Positions 16,534-26,384 of a stretch of DNA of 64,000 nt are shown here, one piece after another. This DNA is from Bacillota bacterium (GTDB lineage: Bacteria; Bacillota; Clostridia; Lachnospirales; Lachnospiraceae). Position numbers and translations under genes: made by a program. The DNA is taken from the NCBI GenBank assembly GCA_023413555.1, contig JAEZPG010000030.1, positions 1-64,000 of the forward strand. Reading direction: 5' to 3'. The stretch's first letter is position 1. Each line of letters begins with the position of its first letter. The notes beneath the pieces were generated by a model. It was not told where the DNA came from, did not search any database, and was given only the letters and a program-made list of their open reading frames with translations.

Positions 16534-19395
16534 TTATTCCCCTAATTCTTCCGTAACTCTAGTATTCTTTTCGATGCATTTCTTAATGTAGTAGCCGGTA
16601 TAACTGTTCGGATTCTCTGCAATATCTTCCGGAGTACCTGTGGCAATAATATTACCACCTTTGTCTCCTCCTTCTGGACCTATATCAATGATATAATCTG
16701 CCGTCTTAATCACCTCTAGATTATGTTCAATCACTAGAACCGTATTGCCTCCCTCTGACAGACGACGGAGAATCTCAATCAACTTGTGAACATCTGCAAA
16801 ATGAAGTCCAGTGGTAGGCTCATCCAGAATGTAGATGGTCCTTCCGGTGCTTCGCTTACTTAACTCCGTAGCTAACTTGATACGCTGGGCTTCACCTCCT
16901 GATAAAGTAGTAGATGGCTGACCTAATCTAATATAGGAAAGCCCAACGTCATTGAGAGTTTCAATTTTACGACGAATGTTTGGCATATTTTCAAAGAAAG
17001 TCAGAGCCTCCTCTACTGTCATATTTAAAACATCGTATATATTCTTTCCTTTATATTTGACCTCTAAAGTCTCTCGATTGTAACGCTTACCTTCACATAC
17101 TTCACATGGTACATAAACATCTGGTAAGAAATTCATCTCTATCTTGATAATACCATCACCACTGCAGGCTTCACAACGACCACCTTTGATATTAAAGCTA
17201 AAGCGCCCCTTCTTATAGCCTCTCTCCTTAGCATCTGGAGTTGAGGCAAACAGATCTCGAATCTGGTCGAATACCCCTGTATAGGTAGCCGGGTTAGAAC
17301 GAGGAGTTCTTCCGATTGGTGATTGGTCAATATTAATGACCTTGTCTAACTGTTTAATTCCACGCATTCCCTTATGGGCGCCTGGAATACACCTTGCACG
17401 GTTTAATTCTTTGGCAAGACGTTTGTAGATAATCTCATTTACCAAGGAACTCTTACCTGAGCCAGACACACCGGTTACTACCGTCATAACTCCTAGTGGA
17501 ATGTCAGCATCTATCTTCTTTAGGTTATTCTGGGTTGCGCCTAGTACCTTAAGCCAACCCGTAGGTTTCCTGCGTTCCTTCGGAATTGGAATATGAATAC
17601 GACCACTGAGGTAAGCACCGGTAATGGATTCCTTACATGCCATAATCTCATTAGCATCACCAACTGCAATGACTTCTCCACCATGTTCTCCAGCTCCAGG
17701 ACCGATATCCACAATATAGTCCGCAGCAAACATAGTATCCTCATCATGCTCCACCACAATCAATGTATTACCAAGGTCTTTCAGTCGTTTGAGGGCTGCT
17801 AATAGTTTGTCGTTATCTCTCTGATGAAGACCGATACTTGGCTCATCTAAGATATAGACAACCCCAACTAGACCAGATCCAATCTGGGTAGCCAGACGAA
17901 TTCGTTGGGCCTCTCCACCGGAAAGACTACCTGTGGCTCTGGCAAGTGTCAGATATTCTAAACCTACATTTATCATAAAGCCCACTCGAGCTTTAATCTC
18001 TTTAAGAACCATTTCTCCAATCTTGGCCTGATTCTTGGTCAGTAGCAGTTGATCAAAGAAGTTGGCCAGTTCCCTAACGGATAACTCGGTCAGATCGGAA
18101 ATATTCTTATCACCCACCGTAACTGCTAAGGACTCCGGTTTCAGACGTTTACCATGACAGGAGTTACATGGGGTAATCTGCATAAAACTTTCATATTCCT
18201 GCTTCATGGTGTCAGAGCCGGTTTCTCTATATCTTCGCTGACAGTTTTGAATCAATCCTTCAAAGGCAATATCATATACTCCTGTACCTCTCTGTCCCGT
18301 ATAATGGACGGCAACTTTCTTGTCACCAGTGCCTAAAATCAAGATTTTCTGAATCTTCTCAGGCAACTTGTTATAAGGAGTATCCAGACTGAATTTGTAT
18401 TCCTTGGCTAATGCATCCAAGATACAGTGGGTAAAGCTGCTTGGATCTGTACTAGACTGCCAACCGGTTACCTGAATGGCTCCTTCATTGATGCTTAGGC
18501 CTTTATCCGGAATCATTAATTCCTCATCAAACTCCATCTTAAATCCGATACCCAAACAATGTGGACAGGCGCCGAATGGGTTATTGAAGGAGAAACTTCT
18601 TGGCTCAATCTCATCAATACTGATACCACAATCAGGACATGAGAAGCTTTCGGAAAAATTAAGGGGCTGTCCATCTATGACATCAACAATCATAAGCCCT
18701 TCTGCCAGCTTTAATACACTCTCAATGGAGTCAGTCAGACGTTTCTCTATGCCTTCCTTCACCACTAGACGATCTACTATGATCTCAATGTTATGTTTCT
18801 TATTCTTATCTAATTTGATTTCTTCTGACAATTCAAATAGATTGCCATCAACCATAACGCGGACATAGCCGCTTTTTTTTGCACGGTCAAATAACTTGGT
18901 ATGTTCCCCTTTTCTTCCTCTTACTACAGGAGCCAACAGCTGAATCTTAGTCCTCTCCGGTAGCTTCATAATCTCTTCTACCATCTGATCAACAGATTGG
19001 CGCTTGATCTCTTTTCCACAATTTGGGCAATGAGGAATGCCCACTCTGGCGTATAATAGTCGAAGATAGTCATAGATTTCCGTTACAGTTCCCACAGTAG
19101 AACGTGGGTTACGGTTGGTGGACTTTTGATCAATGGAAATAGCAGGGGACAGCCCCTCTATACTCTCTACATTGGGTTTCTCCATTTGTCCAAGGAATTG
19201 CCTAGCATAGGAGGACAGAGACTCCATATATCTTCTTTGCCCTTCTGCGTAGATGGTGTCGAAAGCCAGTGATGATTTACCGGAACCACTTAGTCCGGTT
19301 AATACTACAAACTCATCTCTTGGTATGTCGACAGATATGTTCTTCAGATTGTGCTCCTTGGCACCTCTTATCTTAATATAATGCTTTCTCTCCAT
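16534..19395 (-). CDS. uvrA: Excinuclease ABC subunit A
   Basis: 953 residues, full length. UvrA finds DNA damage and loads UvrB in nucleotide excision repair. Two ABC modules are visible: Walker A GLSGSGKSS near residue 36 and GVSGSGKSS near 640, signatures SLSGGEAQR and TLSGGEAQR, Walker B YILDEPSIGL and YILDEPTTGL. Zinc sites: CPNCGKEI, CPDCG, CEACSGDG with CEVCEGKR. It starts 24 bases after uvrB and follows it in one operon under the LexA-type box at 21497. Confidence 0.97.
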   Translation of the reverse strand: MERKHYIKIRGAKEHNLKNISVDIPRDEFVVLTGLSGSGKSSLAFDTIYAEGQRRYMESLSSYARQFLGQMEKPNVESIEGLSPAISIDQKSTNRNPRSTVGTVTEIYDYLRLLYARVGIPHCPNCGKEIKRQSVDQMVEEIMKLPERTKIQLLAPVVRGRKGEHTKLFDRAKKSGYVRVMVDGNLFELSEEIKLDKNKKHNIEIIVDRLVVKEGIEKRLTDSIESVLKLAEGLMIVDVIDGQPLNFSESFSCPDCGISIDEIEPRSFSFNNPFGACPHCLGIGFKMEFDEELMIPDKGLSINEGAIQVTGWQSSTDPSSFTHCILDALAKEYKFSLDTPYNKLPEKIQKILILGTGDKKVAVHYTGQRGTGVYDIAFEGLIQNCQRRYRETGSDTMKQEYESFMQITPCNSCHGKRLKPESLAVTVGDKNISDLTELSVRELANFFDQLLLTKNQAKIGEMVLKEIKARVGFMINVGLEYLTLARATGSLSGGEAQRIRLATQIGSGLVGVVYILDEPSIGLHQRDNDKLLAALKRLKDLGNTLIVVEHDEDTMFAADYIVDIGPGAGEHGGEVIAVGDANEIMACKESITGAYLSGRIHIPIPKERRKPTGWLKVLGATQNNLKKIDADIPLGVMTVVTGVSGSGKSSLVNEIIYKRLAKELNRARCIPGAHKGMRGIKQLDKVINIDQSPIGRTPRSNPATYTGVFDQIRDLFASTPDAKERGYKKGRFSFNIKGGRCEACSGDGIIKIEMNFLPDVYVPCEVCEGKRYNRETLEVKYKGKNIYDVLNMTVEEALTFFENMPNIRRKIETLNDVGLSYIRLGQPSTTLSGGEAQRIKLATELSKRSTGRTIYILDEPTTGLHFADVHKLIEILRRLSEGGNTVLVIEHNLEVIKTADYIIDIGPEGGDKGGNIIATGTPEDIAENPNSYTGYYIKKCIEKNTRVTEELGE

Positions 19396-19419
19396 GATTT
19401 ACAGCCTCTCTCGTTATAT

Positions 19420-21402
19420 TTAGTCCTCTGTCAACAGTTTACGGAGCTCAATCAGCTGGTCACGCAAGATGGCCGCCTGCTCAAAGTTAAGGTCTGCTGC
19501 TGCACTGTTCATCTGCTTCGTAACTTTCTTAATCACTGTCTCTAATTCCGCCTTACTCATAGATTCTGGATCTTTCTCTAGTTTATTTATAGTCTGCTCT
19601 GCCTTCTTAGAAATGGCAATCAAATCACGGACCTTCTTCTTAATCGTAGTAGGAGTAATACCATGTTCCTTATTATAGACATCTTGGATCTTTCTTCTAC
19701 GCTCTGTCTCTGTAATGGCATTACGCATGGAATCTGTCATCTTATCGGCGTACATAATAACACGACCCTCTGAATTACGAGCGGCACGACCGATGGTCTG
19801 AATCAGGGATGTCTCTGAACGTAGGAAGCCTTCCTTATCAGCATCGATGATAGCTACAAGAGTTACCTCAGGAATATCTAGACCTTCTCTTAGAAGATTA
19901 ATTCCTACCAACACGTCAAATACATCCAGTCGCATATCCCGGATAATCTCCGCTCGCTCTAAGGTATCTATATCTGAATGTAGGTATCGCACACGAATAC
20001 CGACTTCCTTCATATAATTAGTTAAGTCCTCTGCCATTTTCTTGGTTAAAGTAGTGACCAAAACCTTATTCTTCTTGGCAGTCTCTTTATTTACTTCAGA
20101 AATCAGATCATCAATTTGACCTTCCACCGGCCTTACGAATACCTCCGGATCAAGTAATCCGGTTGGACGAATAATCTGCTCTGCTCGAAGTAGCTCATGC
20201 TCCTTCTCGTACACATTAGGTGTAGCAGAAACAAATAACATCTGATTAATCTTATTCTCAAATTCTTCAAAATTAAGAGGGCGGTTATCTAGTGCACTTG
20301 GTAAACGGAAACCATAATCCACTAAGGTAGTCTTACGGGACCTATCTCCGGAAAACATACCTCGTACCTGAGGAATCGTAATGTGAGACTCATCCACTAT
20401 AATTAGAAAATCATCTGCAAAATAATCCATTAAGGTATGAGGTGTGGCCCCGGGTTCTAATCCTGCCATCACTCGGGAATAGTTCTCAATACCAGAGCAA
20501 AACCCAGTCTCTTGCAACATCTCAATGTCAAAGTTGGTACGTTCTGAAATACGCTGTGCCTCAAGCAGCTTGTCCTCACTCTTAAAATAGCGGACTCTCT
20601 CTTCTAACTCTTCTCCAATATCCTGAATCGCCTTGGCCATCTTCTCCGGTGGTACCACATAGTGGGAAGCTGGAAAGACCGCAATATGCTCAAGAGTACT
20701 AAGAACCTCTCCAGTCAGTACGTCAATCTCACAAATTCGGTCAATCTCATCTCCAAAAAACTCAATTCGATAGGCATGTTCGCTAGAGTTAACCGGGAAA
20801 ACTTCTACTACATCGCCACGCACTCTAAAGGTACCACGATGAAAATCCATATCATTGCGATCGTACTGAATATCTATGAGTTTTCTGATGACATCATCTC
20901 TGTCCTTTTGCATTCCCGGTCTGACAGAAAGTACCATACTCTGATAATCAATTGGACTTCCCAACCCATAGATACAGGACACACTAGCTACAATAATTAC
21001 ATCTCGACGTTCTGCCAACGCTGCTGTAGCAGAGTGTCTCAGCTTATCAATCTCTTCATTAATGTCAGAATCCTTCTCTATATAAGTATCACTGGAAGGC
21101 ACATATGCCTCCGGTTGGTAGTAATCATAATAACTTACAAAATACTCCACTGCATTGTTGGGAAAAAATTCTTTAAATTCCCCATACAACTGAGCTGCTA
21201 AGGTTTTATTGTGTGCAATAATTAGAGTAGGCACATTCAGTGCTTGAATGATGTTTGCCATGGTAAAGGTTTTACCGGAACCTGTTACACCAAGCAAAGT
21301 CTGAAACTGGTTACCTTCCTTAAAGCCTGCCACTAGCTCCTTTATTGCCTCTGGTTGATCTCCAGTTGGTGCATATTCTGATACTAGTTCAAAATGATCC
21401 AT
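19420..21402 (-). CDS. uvrB: Excinuclease ABC subunit B
   Basis: 660 residues from the ATG at 21400-21402, preceded by GGGAGG; an earlier frame start at 21426 lacks a site. UvrB is the helicase-like damage verifier of nucleotide excision repair. Helicase motifs GVTGSGKTF, the beta-hairpin region YYDYYQPEAYVP, DESH (FLIIVDESH), SATP, and QTIGRAARNSEGR are present. The C-terminus carries a UVR motif (LEKQMNSAA..LNFEQAAILRDQL-like) that binds UvrC. First gene of the uvrB-uvrA operon. Confidence 0.97.
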   Translation of the reverse strand: MDHFELVSEYAPTGDQPEAIKELVAGFKEGNQFQTLLGVTGSGKTFTMANIIQALNVPTLIIAHNKTLAAQLYGEFKEFFPNNAVEYFVSYYDYYQPEAYVPSSDTYIEKDSDINEEIDKLRHSATAALAERRDVIIVASVSCIYGLGSPIDYQSMVLSVRPGMQKDRDDVIRKLIDIQYDRNDMDFHRGTFRVRGDVVEVFPVNSSEHAYRIEFFGDEIDRICEIDVLTGEVLSTLEHIAVFPASHYVVPPEKMAKAIQDIGEELEERVRYFKSEDKLLEAQRISERTNFDIEMLQETGFCSGIENYSRVMAGLEPGATPHTLMDYFADDFLIIVDESHITIPQVRGMFSGDRSRKTTLVDYGFRLPSALDNRPLNFEEFENKINQMLFVSATPNVYEKEHELLRAEQIIRPTGLLDPEVFVRPVEGQIDDLISEVNKETAKKNKVLVTTLTKKMAEDLTNYMKEVGIRVRYLHSDIDTLERAEIIRDMRLDVFDVLVGINLLREGLDIPEVTLVAIIDADKEGFLRSETSLIQTIGRAARNSEGRVIMYADKMTDSMRNAITETERRRKIQDVYNKEHGITPTTIKKKVRDLIAISKKAEQTINKLEKDPESMSKAELETVIKKVTKQMNSAAADLNFEQAAILRDQLIELRKLLTED

Positions 21403-21496
21403 AATAACCTCCCGATACATATCCATCTAATGAATATATTATCCGCATAAATCTGATTTATTATAGCATATCCCCCACAAAAGTACAATCAAAAAT

Positions 21497-21510
21497 CGAA
21501 TATTTGTTCG
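21497..21510 (-). promoter_or_regulatory. LexA-type SOS box before uvrBA
   Basis: On the minus strand CGAACAAATATTCG matches the Firmicute LexA consensus CGAACRNRYGTTYG at 13 of 14 positions (A for G at position 10). It lies about 95 bases before the uvrB start, a usual position. It suggests damage-induced expression. Confidence 0.7.
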
Positions 21511-21537
21511 AGTTCGGACGGAAGTGAAATTTAAAAA

Positions 21538-21578
21538 GGATAGAAAGTGCCATACCTTCTTATGACCACTTACTATCC
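21538..21578 (-). terminator. Terminator after the PfkB kinase gene
   Basis: Stem GGATAGaAAGTG / CACTTaCTATCC, followed on the minus strand by TTTTTAAATTT. It lies 14 bases after the kinase stop. Confidence 0.75.
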
Positions 21579-21591
21579 TTCTATCCTTCAT

Positions 21592-22521
21592 TTACAGTTT
21601 TTCTATTGTAACTTCTTTATAAATTTTCTCCATATCTTCTTTCACAAAAAATCCTGTTTCTTCTCGTAAGGCTGCAGCTGCAGATATTGCACTGGCCAAT
21701 TGAAGTGTTTTCTCAATTGGGAGGCCTTGTTCAAAACCTATTGCAAACCCTGCTGTCATGGAATCCCCACATCCTACTGTATTCACGGCATCTATTTTTG
21801 GCACACTAGCTTTGAATACTCCATCCTTGGTAACTGCAATGGATCCATCTGCACCCAAAGAGATTACAACTACTTCTACCCCTTGACTATGTATTCTCTT
21901 AGCTGCTTCAACTAACTCCTCACGGCTTTCGCATCTATTGCCTGTCAACATTCTTATCTCATCAATATTAGGCTTTACCATAGTTGGAGCTGACTTTATT
22001 CCCTGCTCGAGGAGAACGCCGCTAGTATCCAAAATAACAGGCTTTCCCTGCTGCTTTACTATGGATATCATCTTTTGATAGGCTGTTCCATCTAGTCCTT
22101 TTGGAACACTTCCTGAGATCGAAACCACATCTGCCTTCATAACAAGACTTGTAAAGTGCTTTAGAAACCCATTAAAATCTTCGTCACTGACTGTAAATCC
22201 AGGCTCCAGAAACTCTGTCTGCTGTTGTTTAGATTCATCCCATATATTAATACAAGTTCTGCTTTCAGCAGATAATCGGTAAAAATCACTTTTCACCCTA
22301 AAATCCTTTAATGCCTCGGCGATATAGTCACCTGCATGTCCTCCCACAAATCCCGTTGCCACTACCTCTGCTCCGTATATAGACGCAGGTTTTGAGACAT
22401 TTAATCCTTTTCCTCCTGGGGTATAGGCACACTCCCTAACACGATTTACCTCTCCTAATTCAAAATTCGTAACAACATAGCGTTTATCAATTGCCGCATT
22501 TAACGTAACAGTAAGTATCAT
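21592..22521 (-). CDS. PfkB-family sugar-phosphate kinase (1-phosphofructokinase or tagatose-6-phosphate kinase)
   Basis: 309 residues from the second ATG (22519-22521), which is better spaced from AAGGAGG than the first. The N-terminus ILTVTLNAAIDKRY and the GGKGLNVS motif are typical of the FruK/LacC branch, which phosphorylates fructose-1-P or tagatose-6-P. The C-terminal NTVGCGDSMTAGF holds the catalytic Asp and the anion hole. Gly-Gly and Asn pockets seem normal. No transport (PTS) or regulator gene is beside it, so the substrate cannot be settled from context. It is monocistronic between two terminators. Confidence 0.88.
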   Translation of the reverse strand: MILTVTLNAAIDKRYVVTNFELGEVNRVRECAYTPGGKGLNVSKPASIYGAEVVATGFVGGHAGDYIAEALKDFRVKSDFYRLSAESRTCINIWDESKQQQTEFLEPGFTVSDEDFNGFLKHFTSLVMKADVVSISGSVPKGLDGTAYQKMISIVKQQGKPVILDTSGVLLEQGIKSAPTMVKPNIDEIRMLTGNRCESREELVEAAKRIHSQGVEVVVISLGADGSIAVTKDGVFKASVPKIDAVNTVGCGDSMTAGFAIGFEQGLPIEKTLQLASAISAAAALREETGFFVKEDMEKIYKEVTIEKL

Positions 22522-22651
22522 CATATCCTCCTTATACTGACACTATGTCCATTCTCTTTTTGCTTCTATTCTATCTTTTATTATTAAAAATAATAAGATA
22601 GACAAATGACATTTTTCTATGTAATGTGGCGCATTCTCGACTATAACAAAA

Positions 22652-22690
22652 AAAGATGAGAAATGGAGTTTATGTCTATTTCCCATCTTT
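22652..22690 (-). terminator. Terminator after ctpA
   Basis: Stem AAAGATG-GAAAT paired with ATTTC-CATCTTT, followed on the minus strand by TTTTTTTG. It lies about 40 bases after the ctpA stop. Confidence 0.8.
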
Positions 22691-22727
22691 TACTATTCTA
22701 TCTGGCTTCGATTTGAATTCTTAGAAG

Positions 22728-24035
22728 TTATTCTATCTTCCCTAGCACTACCTCAACAGCTTTCTTAAGCTGATTGTCTAAGTGTTCGTCTAGAGAAAGT
22801 TGGCTTTGTGCCTCTTTGTCAAGTTCTACCTTTACATCTGGTTCAATACCGGTTCCATGAATATTACGCCCCTTAGGAGTATAGTATTTGGATACAGTCA
22901 ACTTGACTGCTGAGCCATCTGCTAATCGGTAGATATTCTGTACGATACCCTTGCCAAAACTGGTGGTTCCCACTAAAGTTCCAAGGCCATAATCCTGGAT
23001 ACAGCCTGCAAATACCTCTGAAGCACTGGCACTATATCCATTAATCAACAAAGCCAGCGGCTTATCGAACTTATTGCCACTTTTGGCTTTGTACTCATCG
23101 CCATTACCATTTTTATCCTTGGTGTAAACAAGCATACCTTTGCCTACCATTTGATCCAACATATCTACGACTACATCTAATAGCCCACCTGGATTGTTAC
23201 GAAGATCAATAACTAAGCCTTTCATGCCCTTACCATTCAGATCTTCCAAAGCTTTTCTAAACTGTAATGCTGTTACCTGGTCAAATTCAGTTACTTGAAT
23301 ATATCCAATCTGATCCTCCATCATTTTATAAGTAATGGTAGGCACCTCTACCTTGTCCCTGGTCACCTCTACTTCAATTGGCTCAGTACTACCTTCTCGA
23401 AGAACCTCTAGACGAACAATAGTATTTCTCTCACCCTTCATAGCATTTACTACTTCCGTTAGATCCTTCCCAGTCACCTGCTCACCCTCTACCGAGTAAA
23501 TCACATCATTAGGAAGGATTCCTGCTTTGGCTGCTGGTCCCTTTTCAAAAGGTTTTACGATAGTAATAATACCAGTTTTCTGATCTTGATTAACGTAAGC
23601 TCCGATACCATAGTACTCACCAGAGGTAGATTCCATAAGTTCATCATATTCCTCCTTGGTATAGTAGGTGGAATATGGATCCTTTAAACTATCTACCAAC
23701 CCTTTATAAATTCCTTCTTGGAATTCAACCGAGTCAGTATTTTCCAGATAGTAGTTCCCAATATACTTTTCTAGAAGATCAATCTTTGATTCTATGGCAT
23801 TGTAATTAAGTTGCCCATTGATATCAGAAGAATCCCCTGTAAAAGATAGTCCTCCAAAGAAACTCCACAGAGCAAAAGCTACAGCAAATATAATACAACA
23901 GATAGAAGCTCCTGTCAGAACTCCACTTCGAAAACTGTGGTTTTTGGTCTCATAAGGATTACTCAGCCCTACATCCTGCATACGATCAAAATATGGATTA
24001 TTTTTCTCATCCGTGTTGTTCCCATTGTTGTCCAT
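22728..24035 (-). CDS. ctpA: C-terminal processing serine protease (S41)
   Basis: 435 residues. Residues about 37-58 are a membrane anchor (TGASICCIIFAVAFALWSFF), so the protease faces outside. A PDZ domain (GIGAYVNQDQ...GPAAKAGILPNDVIYSV) precedes the S41 core with RNNPGGLLD, the nucleophile Ser in YSASASEVFAG and the general-base Lys in SFGKGIVQ. CtpA trims the C-termini of exported proteins, often cell-wall enzymes. It follows the M23 hydrolase and ftsEX genes, suggesting a role in controlling wall hydrolysis at division. Confidence 0.93.
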   Translation of the reverse strand: MDNNGNNTDEKNNPYFDRMQDVGLSNPYETKNHSFRSGVLTGASICCIIFAVAFALWSFFGGLSFTGDSSDINGQLNYNAIESKIDLLEKYIGNYYLENTDSVEFQEGIYKGLVDSLKDPYSTYYTKEEYDELMESTSGEYYGIGAYVNQDQKTGIITIVKPFEKGPAAKAGILPNDVIYSVEGEQVTGKDLTEVVNAMKGERNTIVRLEVLREGSTEPIEVEVTRDKVEVPTITYKMMEDQIGYIQVTEFDQVTALQFRKALEDLNGKGMKGLVIDLRNNPGGLLDVVVDMLDQMVGKGMLVYTKDKNGNGDEYKAKSGNKFDKPLALLINGYSASASEVFAGCIQDYGLGTLVGTTSFGKGIVQNIYRLADGSAVKLTVSKYYTPKGRNIHGTGIEPDVKVELDKEAQSQLSLDEHLDNQLKKAVEVVLGKIE

Positions 24036-24130
24036 AGCAACTTCCTTTCCGCTAATTATTTCTACTGAGCCCCATCTATATATATTATGACTATTTTCCT
24101 TATCGTATTCCCATTACTATACATTTTCGT

Positions 24131-25444
24131 TTATCTGATATATTTTTCTGGGTCCACATAGCTACCATTACATTTGATTGTAAAATGCAGATGATTCCCG
24201 CTAGAACGTCCTGTGGATCCAACCAGTGCTATGACTTGTCCTTTGGATACTTTATCTCCTGTAGAAACCTTCAGCACAGAGGCATGCATGTATATAGTAG
24301 AATAACTGGCGTTATGATATATCACCACATGATTTCCCATAGCCGATTGATAAGATGCATCAATTACAACACCATCTTCTGCAGCTAAGATTGGAGTTCC
24401 CTTTGGAGCTGCAATATCCAGACCATTGTGATAACTGCGATATCCAGTAAATGGGTCACTTCGATATCCAAACTGAGATGTAATTCTACCTGACACGCTT
24501 AAAGGCCACCTAAAAGATAATTTACCACTGGGTTCAGTTCTATCTTCATTATCATTGTTACTAGAGTTACCCCCACTTGAACCACCGCTGTTATTATTGT
24601 CACTACTCTGTTGATCTTGGTTTTTCTTCTCTTCTTCCTGTCTTCTCTTCTCTTCTTCCCTACGTTTCTTTTCTGCTTCCTGTTTCTTTCTTAACTCCTC
24701 TTGACGCTTCTTCTCAGCATCGATTAATGCCTGTACATGTTGCTCCTGTTTTTCAATTTCTTTTGAATAAGCATTGACAGAGGCTTGATTGGATGTAATA
24801 TTGTCCTCATAAGCCTTAACTTCCTTCTGCTTATTAGTCAGCAAAGTATCTAATCCATCCTTCTGTATCTGAAGTTCTTGTTGTAGAGTATTAAGCTTAT
24901 CTAAGTTTTCACTAACTTCAGCTTCCTTCTTTACAATCTCCTGTCTAGTTTCGTCGTAACGAGTGTAAAGTCCCTGATCATATTCAGAAATCTTGGAGAT
25001 GTATTCCGCATTATTTAGCAGATCCTCTAACGATGAAGATTCCAGCAACATTGTCAGGTAATCATTACTTCCATTTTCAAATACATATTTTACACGAGCT
25101 TTCATAATCTCATATTGCTTCTGTTGAGTGTTCTGAGCATTGCTAAGCTCCGTCCTAGTTTTCTTAAGAAGTGTGGAGGTCTCCTTTATCTGGTCATTAA
25201 GGGCTGTAATCTGTTCATCCAATTCAGCAGTTTGTTTATCCAGCTTCTCTATGTAGGCTGAGATGTTGCCCTTTTCTTTCTCTAAGGCTGCAATCTTATC
25301 CTCCATTGCTTTTTTCTTCTTTTCCATACTAGACAACTGTCCCTTGGCACCCTCAAGATCACTGGCATATACGCCAAAGGAAATACTTACAGCAAAGAAA
25401 GCACATGTTGCAATTATAAATGCTCTTTTCATTACGTTTTTCAT
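24131..25444 (-). CDS. FtsEX-linked murein hydrolase with coiled coil and M23 domain
   Basis: About 437 residues from the ATG at 25442-25444 (well spaced from AGAGG). Signal peptide about 1-26 (FAVSISFGVYA), a long coiled coil (about 30-250), a Lys/Arg/Glu-rich segment (RRQEEEKKN), a Ser/Gly/Asn linker and a C-terminal M23 domain. The zinc and catalytic residues are kept: HNGLD and HLHF plus the Asp-rich core, so unlike EnvC of E. coli it should be an active peptidase. The coiled coil resembles PcsB/EnvC, which is switched on by FtsEX. It directly follows ftsX, in line with that. Confidence 0.9.
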   Translation of the reverse strand: MKNVMKRAFIIATCAFFAVSISFGVYASDLEGAKGQLSSMEKKKKAMEDKIAALEKEKGNISAYIEKLDKQTAELDEQITALNDQIKETSTLLKKTRTELSNAQNTQQKQYEIMKARVKYVFENGSNDYLTMLLESSSLEDLLNNAEYISKISEYDQGLYTRYDETRQEIVKKEAEVSENLDKLNTLQQELQIQKDGLDTLLTNKQKEVKAYEDNITSNQASVNAYSKEIEKQEQHVQALIDAEKKRQEELRKKQEAEKKRREEEKRRQEEEKKNQDQQSSDNNNSGGSSGGNSSNNDNEDRTEPSGKLSFRWPLSVSGRITSQFGYRSDPFTGYRSYHNGLDIAAPKGTPILAAEDGVVIDASYQSAMGNHVVIYHNASYSTIYMHASVLKVSTGDKVSKGQVIALVGSTGRSSGNHLHFTIKCNGSYVDPEKYIR

Positions 25445-25484
25445 TTCCATCCTCTTTTCTGTGTGAGACTTCTGTCATTCAATC

Positions 25485-26384
25485 TTAATGTCTTAAATGT
25501 TTCCTTACAGTTAAATAACTTCCTATTAATCCGATTCCAACGCCAATACTGATACAAATAGGAACCAAACCCATATAAATTCTTCCTAGAGACAGAAACT
25601 GCAGGGAAAGAGCAGAGAATTTGCCATCCACAAAGTTCATAATTCTATCATAGAGTACAAAAAGTGCTATCAGAGGTATACAAGCACCAAAAAAGCCTAA
25701 TAAAATTCCTTCTATAATAAATGGTCCACGGATAAAGAAATCCGTTGCTCCTATTAACTTCATAATGGATATTTCTTCACGTCGTACTGTAATTCCCATT
25801 GATACTGTAATATTAATAAGAAAAATCGAGATTAATAATAAAATAACGATAATTCCCCCAGAAAAAATACCAATAAACTTATTGAAGCTACCAAAAACGT
25901 CAGCTACCTTATCCGAGTGCTGAACCGATCGTACCCCGTCAATTGTTTCAATGTAGCTAATTGCACTGTCTTGCTTATCTATCGTCTTCATTGTAATGAA
26001 ATAATAAGCAGAATCCTTTAAAGGATTATCTTCCCCAAAAGTTTTTACCATTTCTGGTTTTAATTTTTTCTGGAAGTTTTCCCATGCTTCCTCAGCAGAG
26101 CAATATTTCATTGTATCAATATCAGCAATATTCTCTTTTATCTTATTTCCTATTGCTTTTATCCTATCTTCAGAAGTTCCCTCATCAAATAGAACCGTGA
26201 TTCCAATATCACTTTCTTTGAGAGTAATGTTATACTCCAAGTTTGTAAGTATAAAATAAAATAATCCCACTAAAAATAAACAGGCAGCCATGGTGCAAAT
26301 GGAAGCAATGGAAAACTTTCCATTACGTTTCAAATTTTTGGCGCCTTGTTTAAAACCATGTTGGATTGTACCTATATTAATCAC
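25485..26384 (-). CDS. ftsX: Cell-division ABC permease FtsX
   Basis: About 300 residues. The GTG at 26382-26384 lies 8 bases after AAAGGAGG and overlaps the ftsE end; an ATG at 26390 is too close to it. One membrane helix near residue 25, an extracytoplasmic domain (about 50-170) and three C-terminal helices, the FtsX layout. The N-terminus KQGAKNLKRNGKFSIASICTMAACL is characteristic. With FtsE it passes a signal from the division ring to the wall hydrolase encoded next. Confidence 0.93.
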   Translation of the reverse strand: MINIGTIQHGFKQGAKNLKRNGKFSIASICTMAACLFLVGLFYFILTNLEYNITLKESDIGITVLFDEGTSEDRIKAIGNKIKENIADIDTMKYCSAEEAWENFQKKLKPEMVKTFGEDNPLKDSAYYFITMKTIDKQDSAISYIETIDGVRSVQHSDKVADVFGSFNKFIGIFSGGIIVILLLISIFLINITVSMGITVRREEISIMKLIGATDFFIRGPFIIEGILLGFFGACIPLIALFVLYDRIMNFVDGKFSALSLQFLSLGRIYMGLVPICISIGVGIGLIGSYLTVRKHLRH

